Positions 55,084-64,000 of a DNA stretch of 64,000 nucleotides are shown in pieces. The DNA comes from Takakia lepidozioides (lineage: Eukaryota > Streptophyta > Takakiopsida > Takakiales > Takakiaceae). The stretch covers positions 62,001 to 126,000 of the forward strand of contig JAKLZA010000010.1 in NCBI GenBank assembly GCA_030704615.1. The letters are read 5' to 3'. A program made the position numbers and the translations under genes. The notes beneath the pieces were generated by a model. That model was not told the origin of the DNA. It saw nothing but the letters and a program-made list of their open reading frames with translations, and did not search any database. How positions within the stretch are numbered: the first letter of the stretch is position 1; every line of letters starts with the position of its first letter.

Positions 55084-55369
55084 GGGAGATGTGCACACAA
55101 GACTGCCAGGATGGCGTGCGGGGAAGCTCCCTGGTAGAAGGGGGTGCAATGATGGGAATGAATGCGATGCCGATTTGTCCGAGCGACGAAGCCTGATCCA
55201 AATCCAGGGAGCCAACTATCTCAAAAATCCACAGTCAGAGTGTTAATGAACCTTGTCTCCGGAATGCGGCCCCTGGTCTTTGCGCAATAACTGCCAACGG
55301 TATGCAGTCAGAAAGTGGGGGGCCGTCCGGATGATGACGGCTGAAGGGGAGAAGTCGGCACCGTGCCGT

Positions 55370-57110
55370 CACATTACTACCCCCGAATGGAAATTCGGCA
55401 CCCAATATCCAACAGAGGAAGCCCGGATGAAGTCGCCTCGGGCGCAGAGGCCGGCGCGTGTGCGACAGAGAACATCCCCTGGATGGAGATTCGGCGCCGA
55501 ATTTCCATCCGGGCCCCCCAAAGGGAGTCGTGTCGGGGGGTCAGGCCGAAAACTGGACGGCATAAAAACATCCCCAGATGGAAAAACGGCGCCGAATTTC
55601 CATCCGGGGCGGTTCGGATGCAGTCGGGGAGGGGGGGGTGGCCGGCACTTGGCCGTCACATTTCAACCCCCGGACGGAAATTCGGCACCGAATATCGAAC
55701 AGGGGACGCCCGGATGAAGTCGCCTCGGGCGTAGAGGTCGGCACGTGTTCGACAGAGAGTATCCCCTGCATGGAGATTCGGCGCCAAATTTCCTTCCGGG
55801 TCCCCCCAAAGGAAGTCTTGTCGGGGGGTCAGACCGAAAACTGGCCGACATAAAAACCTCCCCAGATGGGAAAACGGCGCCGATTTTCAATCCGGGGCCG
55901 TTCCAATGCAGTTGGGGGGGGGGGGGAGAGGTCGGCACCTGGCCGTCATATTTCAACCCCCGGACGGAAATTCGGCACCGAATATCCAACAAAGCGGCGG
56001 AGAGGCGGCACCTCTCCGACAGAGACCATCCCCCGGATGGAAATTCGGCGCCGAATTTCCATCCTACAGGTAAGTGGAATCCCGGATGGATGGAAATTCG
56101 GCGCCGAATTTCCATCCAGCAGGTAAGTGGAATCCCGGATGGATGGAAATTCGGCGCCGAATTTCCATCCAGCAGGTAAGTGGAATCCCGGATGGATGGA
56201 AATTCGGCGCCGAATTTCCATCCAGCAGGTAAGTCGGATCGCTGGCGTATGGATATTTGGCGCCGAATTTCCATTCGCCATGTATTTCATCGCTCAGAAT
56301 TACCTTCCTGCAGGTAATTCCTATCGATGCCGGTAGGAAGGTAATTCCTCATTCAGAATTACCTGCACGAAGGTAATTCTCATCTGGGAATTACATGCAG
56401 GAAGGTAATTCTGAGCGATGAAATACATGGCGAATGGAAATTCGGCGCCGAATATCCATACGCCAGCGATCCGACTTACCTGCTAGATGGAAATTCGGCA
56501 CCGAATTTCCATTTATCCGGGATTCGAATTACCTGCAGGATGGTAATTCGGCGCCGAATTTCGATCCATCCGGGATTCCACTTACCTGCTGGATGGAAAT
56601 TCGGCGCTGAATTTCCATTCATCCGGTATTCGAATTACATGCCGGATGGAAATTCGGCGCCGGATTTCCATCCGAGCGCTCCGAATTACCTGCGTGAGGG
56701 AAATTTGGCGCGCCGCCCGACCTGCGCGGATGGAAATTCGGCGCCGGATTTCCATCCGCGCGCTTCCGAATTACCTGCGTGAGGGAAATTTGGCGGCGCC
56801 GCCCGACCTGCGCGGATGGAAATTCGGTGCCGGATTTCCATCCGAGCGCTTCCGAATTACCTGCGTGAGGGAAATTTGGCGCGCCGCCCGACCTGCGCGG
56901 ATGGAAATTCGGCGCCGGATTTCCATCCGCGCGCTTCGGAATTACCTGCGTGAGGGAAATTTCCAGCGCCGCCTACCTTGCTGGATGGAAATTCGGCGCT
57001 GAATTTTCATCCTGCTGCGCTCCGAATTACCTGCAGGATGGAAATCGGGCGCCGGAATTCTATCGCGCAGCGCTCCGAATTACCTCTACGTTGGAAATTC
57101 CGGGACTGTT
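55370..57110. repeat. Palindrome array P6 (GAAATTCGGCGCCGAATTTC type)
   Basis: About 22 units between the divergent starts of T3 and MD. The left units are about 95 bases (55380-55990). Next are 54-base units with GGATGGATGGAAATTCGGCG and CAGGTAAGTGGAATCCC (56038-56270). A symmetric centre follows at about 56354, then mirrored units, then about 83-base units with CCTGCGTGAGGGAAATTTGG (56640-56960). The GGCGCC centre is almost invariant, unlike in P1. Confidence 0.9.
56223..56485. repeat. Large inverted repeat: 90-bp arms, 83-bp loop
   Basis: Arm 56223-56312 is the reverse complement of 56396-56485 with about two mismatches. The loop (56313-56395) has further short palindromes around GAATTACCTGCA. 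The two halves of array P6 are mirror images about this centre. Confidence 0.85.
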
Positions 57111-57315
57111 TACGTCGATTTTCATCCGACATGGAGGGCTTCATCCGACATTTAATTGCGCAGTTGGGCAATAAATGTCGACCGCCGTCGGTTATTATTC
57201 GGGCTGGCGACGCATGGCTTCCTGGACACGTACCCTAAATCTCATGCTAATCTTGGCTTAACATGCTATTCGAGGCATGTACCCCAAAAAAGGAGATCTT
57301 TTTGGCTGGGACTTA

Positions 57316-60300
57316 TGCCGCCTGAAGGGCGTGGCTCTCCTGAGAGAGACCTCACATCCAGACCGTGGCGGAAGTTGAAAGCTCTGTACTACGGACGACG
57401 GCCAATCTCTCGCATGGCCAAACTGAAGCTCCAGCAGGAGATTCCAGTGTCTTGCTCACAACCTGCGCCAACTGAAGCCGAGTACTCTTAGGCAAGCCAC
57501 TTCTGCTTTCGGTTTGTTCGATTTATTTTTTGCTTTCGCTTTGTTACCTCGCTTTGTTTTTGCATCTTCATCGTGGCTTCGCTGTATGAGTGAACTTTAG
57601 ATAGTTGAGTGAACCTTAGATTGTTTGCAATGCGTGTGCAAATCCGGCAGCTCTGGAGAAGGCTGCTTGTGCATGTCATTCTCAGGTAATGGTTGCATTT
57701 GTTTTCATTGTTGTTGCATGGCTCTCCATACTTCCTAAACTTGTTATGTTTTCATTTTTGCTACACGATTGTTGCTATGGTGGTTGCGCTGCTCGTTGCG
57801 ATGCTGCTTTTTGCACCGATGTTGGTTTTCACGATTTTTGTCAATGACAGAGTGACGACGAGCCCGGCACGCTGGTGGTATCATCGACAGCTCCAACTCA
57901 TCGCATGTTTGAATTGCCCAACTTGGGGTGAGAGGGCAAACTTAAACTTTTTGTTGGTGGACGGGAGGACTTGCAACGAGAGTACGACAGAGTAGGCATT
58001 GGGGAGGTTGGTGCAGGCGGCATGGCAGGTGAAGGGCGTGAGGACATGAGGACAGCAGATCCGGCAATGGAGGTTGTTCATGCACATGCAGTAGGGCCCG
58101 CCCACGCAAAGAAAAAGAAGAAAGCTAAGCACATGCAATCCCCGGCGAGAGAGCAGTCACGGGCTGCGGAGGGGGGAGTGAGCAGTGCGCGCAAGGGTGT
58201 CAGTTCGCCTCAATCAAAGGTGGTCGTCCTGGAGGGCTCCCCTGCTGCTAGCCCTAGTAAGAAACAGAAAGCCCGTGAGAGGGCAAAAGAGAGGGCAAAA
58301 GAGCAGACGAGACAGAATGCTAGCCAGGAGGAAAGAGAAAAGGCAGCTGAAGAGGCCAGGGGTGCCCAAATGACAGATGCCAATGTAAGCGAGGGACGCA
58401 CAGAGACGGTGGATCCCTCCAAGACACCAAGAGAGGCAGTAACACACCGGTTAGACCATCGCGGGCAAGAGCAGCCCCCGCAATTACCCATACGGTGGAG
58501 AGTGGAGGAGAGAAAGAACACCTGAAAGAGCACGGATTGTGCAAGTTCGAGGTGAAGCCAGGGAGAGGGCAGTAGAGACGGGAGAGTGCTGGAGGTGGTT
58601 TCGCAGGTGGCTGACCCTGTTGAGGAGGACGACAGGGAGCTTTCTGACCAGGATGACATCCTCCTGGACATCCCCAGGCCCCAAACCCGGAGCATACAGG
58701 CTGGATTTGGCGGTCCTGGTGGGCTGCCGGAAAACCCCTCTGTAGCAGACGTCATGTCTGAGGCGGATATGAAGTTGGCCGCTGCCAAGATGTTGGAGGC
58801 AACCCACAGCAACATTGGCAGGGTGTTGGGGGGCATGGTGTACCCGGCCAAGCTTCGAATTCCCCTTTGCCGCTTGGTGTCATTGCAGGTGGTGAGACCT
58901 GCCCTCCCAGGCGATATCGACAAGCTGAAATTCTCTTTCCGGGATGGATATCGAATGGGGTCTGCCGCGTTTTACGTTTCCATTGAGAACGACCACGGAG
59001 CTTCCCGTGCCCACACTTCCGATGAGGTGGACAAATGGGGTCCCCATTGGCAAACGCGAAATGAGGAGTTCGAGAGATCGATTGCTAGTGATCCTCTTTT
59101 CCAGCACTTGTCCGGTAAGATGTTCTACGTGTGGGACGGCAATCATCGCCTCCTGGCATGGATGGAGCACATTGCCCAAGCCCACCCCAACGACCTCGAT
59201 TGGCATTTCGCCGTGGATTGTGTTGTGCTGAAGGTTGCGGGGCCCAAAGATCGCAGTCTTCTCAAAGCTGCAATGGCGGACATCAACTCGTAAGTTACAA
59301 CGCCTCTCGCTTTTGGACTTTGAATTTGGAAGTCATTTCATTGCGAATCCTCATATATGATGAAAATTCCCATTTCAGTATTGTTTGATGGAAATGTGGC
59401 ACTGCAGGGTGACTGAGAATGCCTTCATTGCCACCAACTTGTCCCATATGCTCTTCCGAGTGAAGGATGTCGGGAAGCAGGGGGTGCAAGAGTTTGCCAA
59501 TTCCCTCAGTGCCGACCTCCTGCGCAAGTCGGAGGCAAAGGCAGACAGAACCTGGTATAGGCTGAGCGTGGTGGACTACATATTTCGGGTAAAGCTCCTG
59601 ACAGTTTTGTTGAGCTAATCTGTCTCTCCTCCCCCAATAGAAGAAATTGTGTTGAGCAGGATCTCTAATCTTATGTGCGCATTCTTGACAGACGAAAATA
59701 CAGCAGGATTTGGCACATGCGCGGAGGTTCTACATGGAGTCAGAGGAGAAGAATCCAACCCTCCCGGAACTGAATCATATGTCAAAGCTGCGGAGGTGAG
59801 GGCCCGCATAAAGTACAAGTCGTGGATGGTAAAGTACGTGGCCATAGCTGATCCCGCCCTTGGTGCCGACTTTCTGGTGGAGGTGGGGAAGCACTACTCT
59901 CGCGCTCTGAAGCCCACAATGACATTGGAGAAGCTCCATCGTCTAGCCACATCCTGTGTGGATGCAACAGAAAAGGTGATACATTCTTAACAAAATTGTG
60001 GTGGCAACAACTCTTTTTGTGGTGTTTGGCGCTTACGAATATGCTGGGTGGTTGGACAGACCCGGTGGCTCCAAATCTGGAATGGTTCCCAAAGTACCAG
60101 GGACATGTGGAGCTTCCCCAAACCGGACAAACTCTCTGACCCCACATTCGACATGTGGATGAACCGCATGACATGGTGGTTTCAGGTACTTCCCCACGCT
60201 TCGTTTGGGGCTTCTACTCTAGTAGGGGGTGGATTCATTGTATTTTTTGAGGAAAGCGATCTGATGGACAATCTCCACAGGTGACGACGAATGCGCAAGA

Positions 60301-63300
60301 GCAGCTGGACACACAAGCACATCAGTTCAAGATGGAGATATCTCCTGCAGCAGAGAGCCTACGTGACTATGTGACGAGGTACTTTCTGCTCTACAAAACC
60401 AACCTATTTTTTCGGGAGATAGCAGATGCTCGCCGGAACCACGAGTTCACCGACCAGCCGAACGCGGACAAAGCAGCAATGCGCCTTCTGTATAGGTACA
60501 TACGCGCTGCCTTTCTTTCAAGTCCTGGCATTTCAGGATGTTAGAGGCCTCAAGTGGTGTTAGGGAAAATGGCGCCGAATTTCCAGTCAGGGCTCCGAAA
60601 ATGGCTAAGTCCCTAGACTGGCTGGCCCGGAACTGGAAATTCGGCGCCATTTTCCAATTCCAGGCCCTATTGCCGTCCAGGGACTTAGCCATTTTCGGTC
60701 TAAGTCCCTAGGGTGGCTGGCCCGAAACTGGAAATTCGGCGCCGTTTTCCAGTTCTAGGCCCTATTGCCGTCCAGGGACTTAGCCATTTTCGGGCTAAGT
60801 CCCTAGGGTGGCTGGCCCGGAACAGGAAATTCGGCGCCGTTTTCCAGTTCTAGGCCCTATTGCCGTCCAGGGAATTAGCCATTTTCGGGCTAAGTCCCTA
60901 GACTGGCTGGCCCTGAAGTGGAAATTCGGCGCCATTTTCCAGTTCCAGGCCCTATTGCCGTTCAGGGACTTAGCCATTTTCGGGCTAAGTCCCTAGACTG
61001 GCTGGCCCTGAAGTGGAAATTCGGCGCCATTTTCCAGTTGTAGGCCCTATTGCCGTTCAGGGACTTAGCCATTTTCGGGCTAAGTCCCTAGGGTGGCTGG
61101 CCCGGAACTGGAAATTCGGCGCCGTTTTCCAGTTCTAGGCCCTATTGCCGTTCAGGGACTTAGCCATTTTCGGGCTAAGTCCCTAGGGTGGCTGGCCCGG
61201 AACTGGAAATTCGGCGCCGTTTTCCAGTTCTAGGCCCTATTGCCGTCCAGGGACTTAGCCATTTTTGGGCTAAGTCCCTAGACTGGCTGGCCCTGAACTG
61301 GAAATTCGGCGCCGTTTTCCAGTTCCAGGCCCTATTGCCGTTCAGGGACTTAGCCATTTTCGGGCTAAGTCCCTAGACTGGCTGGCCCTAAAGTGGAAAT
61401 TCGGCGCCATTTTCCAGTTGTAGGCCTTATTGCCGTTCAGGGACTTAGCCATTTTCGGACCTCATTGTGTTTTTCATGAATGCAGGTACTGTAAGTTCTC
61501 CCTTTTGGAGAAAGGTCATCTGTCTTCGGAGCCACCATTCTTCCTGGCATGGAGGAACCCTGGGGCTGACTCCATGTACACTGACGATATTGTGAAGGAG
61601 TGGCATCTGGAACATTTGCGTGATTGCCCTTGGTATGTGGACCTTCCGCCCGGCTCGCTCGACCCATCCGAGTTTCAATTGAAGCTGGATGCTGAATTCC
61701 GACGAAACCGGGCTCCGCTGCCTCCGTTGGGTGCAAAAGAGGCAAAAGCGCTTGCGAACTCCAGGAAAGCGACAGAGCTTGCTCAGGCAGGAATTCAGGA
61801 GAAATTGCATGAGAAGAGTAAAGGTCAAAGGAAAATGACAAGGAAACAGGTGACTGCAGTAACACCCAAAAAGAAGAAAACCATCGGGGCATCGGAGGAG
61901 GCGCAGGAGGGGACCCAAGAGAGTGACTCGGACGACGACTTCGTTCAAGGTCCTTCGACTGCTGTTGCTCCTACCCAGTCACCGTCGTCCGGGTTCCCAA
62001 GTCAGTTCGGAGTGGGACTGGCTCTGCCAAGAAGTTGGCATTTGAGGGCGAGCCTACACGCCGGTATTCGGCGGTGACGTTTACGCACAGGCCAAAGCTA
62101 GAACCTCCAACCATCATCCAATGCGTCAATGAGAGCTTCCTTGACGCTCTCGCTGCCAGGGCGAAGAAGTGGCACACAACAAGTCTCTGGCGGAGCAGAA
62201 GGGGAAAGCCAAGAAGAGGGCTGGCGGTACAGAGCCTAAAGACACCCCTGGTTTTGAAGCCATGATGGAATTCTTCACGGCTGTGAGCACGAATTGCAAG
62301 AGCACTCGGGGGGGGGTTGAGGTGGAGAGAGCTTGCGACATGATTCTCCTCGACATTCCAGATGGGGAGCTGCTGGAGGGCCTGGATGGTGTGCCCACCT
62401 GGAACAGGTTTACTGAGCACTACTAGAAAGCCGGGTTTGGGCTGGTGGGGATGCTTCTGGATGACGGTGGATGTGTGGTTGTCATTGCCACGAGAGGAAG
62501 ACCACAGAGAATGCGGTGGCAAGGTGGACACCGAAAGTGTCACCCCGGTCCTCCTCAGAAAATGGTTCTGCATCAGTACGCAGGGGTTGCGAACAGAGGG
62601 CCAAAGTGTAAGTTATCAATCTTTTGCATTCACTTCATATTGTGGTGTATGTTAAGTAGACCCTGGAGTTGATCCCTTCTTTGTTGGATGTGCAGACATT
62701 GGTGTTTGAGGCATATTGCTTTGTGAAGAGAGGGTCTACGCTCAAATTCCGCAACGACGGTCGTCTTGTTGATGCCGCTGTGGACCCTGTAACCTACGAT
62801 GTCCTCTACAACTATGTGCCCCACTCCAGTATGCCGAATGACACAAAGACAGGCAAACCGTGGCGGTACAGCCGCCGACCCGGAGCCCTGCTTTCATCCA
62901 AACCCTCATGGAGACGTGCTCGGATGTCCAAGGGCGGATTCTGGACCTCACATGCGGCACGGGTAAGCCTTCACGTGCTCAGTTTGTCCCCTGGCCCGAC
63001 TGCAATTGCATGCCGCAAGCTATTAACCGCCCGCTTTGTTCCTCAGGTGCTTCAATGTGGGCAGGGACGTTGTCCGACAGGCATGTGTTCGCCTTCGAGC
63101 CAGATACTGCCCTCCACAACTCGGAACTTGCAGCGGCTGAACGTCTGCCGAAAGAGGAAGAGGCATCCTCGGAGGATGAGGAAAAATCCGAGAAGGAGCA
63201 GGGGGAGGAAGTTGGGATCGAGGCCGAGGAGCCCCCGGTTTACGAGTGAGTGGTGGCATTGTAAGTTGCCTCCAGATTTTGTGAGGCACCTCCCTCCGCT

Positions 63301-63834
63301 CTCTTATTTCATTGAAAACCCTTTCTGGTTGTGCTGGTATTGACATTCTTGAAGTGGATTTGTTCTTACTGTAGGATGCCAAGTACTGCCGGAGGGACGT
63401 CTACACCGGAGTTCATGGGCAGGAGGAACGTGCCTTTTTTTGCCAGGGGGGATTTCATGCCTAGTCCAGAAAGGGAGTACATCCTTCCTACTTATGCTGC
63501 CCGGCTTGCTTTGGTGTCCATTAGGAGGTGTTCCGAACGTAGTCGTGTACAGCAGATTTTAGACGAGGCAAGCCTCAAGAAAATGAAGATGAGGGAGGAG
63601 GCAGCAGCTATTAGAGCCCGTCGGGCTCGTAGATTTGTGTTGGATTCTGCTGAGGAAAGTGGGGGAGAAGACGCAGAAGATTCCCAGGAGGTGAGGTGGA
63701 CAGTCCCCCAAGGAGAGGACGGGATTTTTGAGAGGCATAGTGGAACTGATGCATCACAGAGCTCGGAGGATGAGGGGGATGAGGGGGATGAGGAAGAAGG
63801 TGGGGCAAGTTCCTCGGAGGGTGTAGGAGAGTAG
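57316..63834 (+). CDS. MD: ParB/Srx-like plus beta-class DNA-methyltransferase-like gene (ten exons, probably broken)
   Basis: Exons: 57316-about 57473, about 57925-59289, 59408-59588, 59692-59975, 60060-60185, 60281-60495, 61486-62607, 62696-62962, 63047-63245, 63375-63834, all with GT..AG borders. The start is M of MPPEGRGSP, matched to MB. Exon 2: Lys/Arg/Glu-rich segment (KKQKARERAKERAKE), then the ParB/Srx-like domain (LRIPLCRLVSL; FRDGYRMGSAAFYVSIEN; FYVWDGNHRLLAW). Exon 7: Lys-rich linker, VNESFLDAL and MILLDIPDG. Exons 8-9: ILDLTCGTG motif I and HVFAFEPD. Exon 10: VPFFARGDFM then an acidic tail. Breaks: frame change and stops between 58525 and 58585, frame changes near 62030 and 62165, and TAG at 62424 where MB has W (EDFWKK). 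Diverged from MB throughout, but domain order and introns are the same. AATAAA at 63898. Confidence 0.7.
60550..61465. repeat. 95-bp tandem array P7 inside intron 6 of MD
   Basis: Nine to ten units of about 95 bases. Each unit has two inverted repeats: CTGGAAA...TTTTCCAG around TTCGGCGCCG, and GGGACTTAGCC/GGCTAAGTCCC with a 7-base loop. It fills most of the intron between 60495 and 61486. MB has a single GAATGCGGTGCCGCATTTC palindrome in the same intron (about 23498). Confidence 0.9.
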
Positions 63835-63897
63835 TGCCCATTCCGGCTATGACAGTTAGAACATACTTGTATAGACGTGGCTTGCCACAAAATTTGC

Positions 63898-63903
63898 AAT
63901 AAA
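63898..63903 (+). terminator. AATAAA polyadenylation signal of MD
   Basis: Canonical hexamer 64 bases after the MD stop. Confidence 0.6.
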
Positions 63904-64000
63904 ATGTTGCATTTCAAGTCCACTGGTGCCACATTCCAACTTCACATGACCCTATTTCCGTGCCTCCTAACCCTATTTCCGTGGACTCACAATGGTCTGC

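Larger units (their letters stand above)
51109..64000. mobile_element. TE3: diverged Mutator-like unit, running off the window
   Basis: Left end at 51109 (GAGGTTTGCTATTTC), inserted in exon 2 of MC after TTTTACCC. Contents in the same order as TE1: CATGAGC terminus, palindrome array P5, transposase T3 (minus), array P6, M gene MD (plus). Sequence is clearly diverged from TE1/TE2, and its palindromes use TTCGG instead of TGCGG. G3 and the right end would lie beyond the window. The last 100 bases (CCTATTTCCGTG repeated) hold nothing I can name. Confidence 0.7.

Noticed and set aside
1-64000. tRNA, rRNA or bacterial-type operon features
   Set aside because: I saw no tRNA or rRNA sequence and no Shine-Dalgarno-linked gene clusters; genes are spliced and eukaryotic in organisation.

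Overview
The window looks like a transposon-dense, intron-containing plant-lineage nuclear genome. Spliced genes with GT..AG introns, AATAAA signals, Ty3/gypsy retrotransposons and a 500-base scaffold gap all point to a eukaryote. A gypsy element carrying its own cytosine DNA methyltransferase has a known precedent in charophyte algae, so my best guess is a large-genome streptophyte alga such as Chara; this is inference, not identification. I see no conventional host gene: essentially every supported gene belongs to a mobile element or a relic of one.

Layout. (1) 1-6504: the 3' part of a gypsy element (Gypsy-1): integrase with a repeat-encoded tail, a long coiled-coil ORF after the integrase, polypurine tract and 3' LTR. 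(2) 6.6-9.7 kb: two fragments of a spliced gene family, here called M, that joins a ParB/Srx-like domain to a beta-class (circularly permuted) DNA-methyltransferase-like domain. (3) 9708-16817: a Mutator-like DNA transposon unit (TE1) with a SWIM-finger transposase (T1), an array of about 30 short palindromes and the first exon of a divergent M gene, cut by the gap. (4) 17.3-33.12 kb: unknown gene family G3 in two divergent copies, a palindrome array, the most complete M gene (MB, ten exons, minus strand), another palindrome array, transposase T2, and the same terminal sequence as TE1 in opposite orientation. (5) 33.12-51.11 kb: a second G3-array-M block (MC), almost a direct repeat of the MB block, split by an 11.8-kb gypsy element (Gypsy-2). 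Gypsy-2 carries gag, protease, a C5-cytosine methyltransferase, RT-RNaseH-integrase and a C-terminal PHD finger. (6) 51.11-64 kb: a diverged Mutator-like unit (TE3) with an internally deleted transposase (T3), arrays built on a different palindrome, and a plus-strand M gene (MD).

How it fits together. The DNA transposon appears to be a giant (about 15 kb) Mutator-like element in which transposase and M gene are transcribed divergently from a palindrome array, with G3 beyond the M gene. Copies are nested: an element end lies inside an M exon at 51109, inside an M intron at 9708, and inside a G3 copy at 33120. The palindrome changes from GAAATGCGGC-type to GAAATTCGGC-type together with the element subfamily, which suggests that an element-encoded protein recognises it. 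Two unrelated mobile-element classes here thus each carry a DNA-methyltransferase-like gene.

Many reading frames carry single-base shifts. I cannot tell sequencing error from decay, so most genes are called broken or uncertain. Coordinates of spliced genes span first to last visible exon; exon limits are read from splice consensus and comparison between copies.
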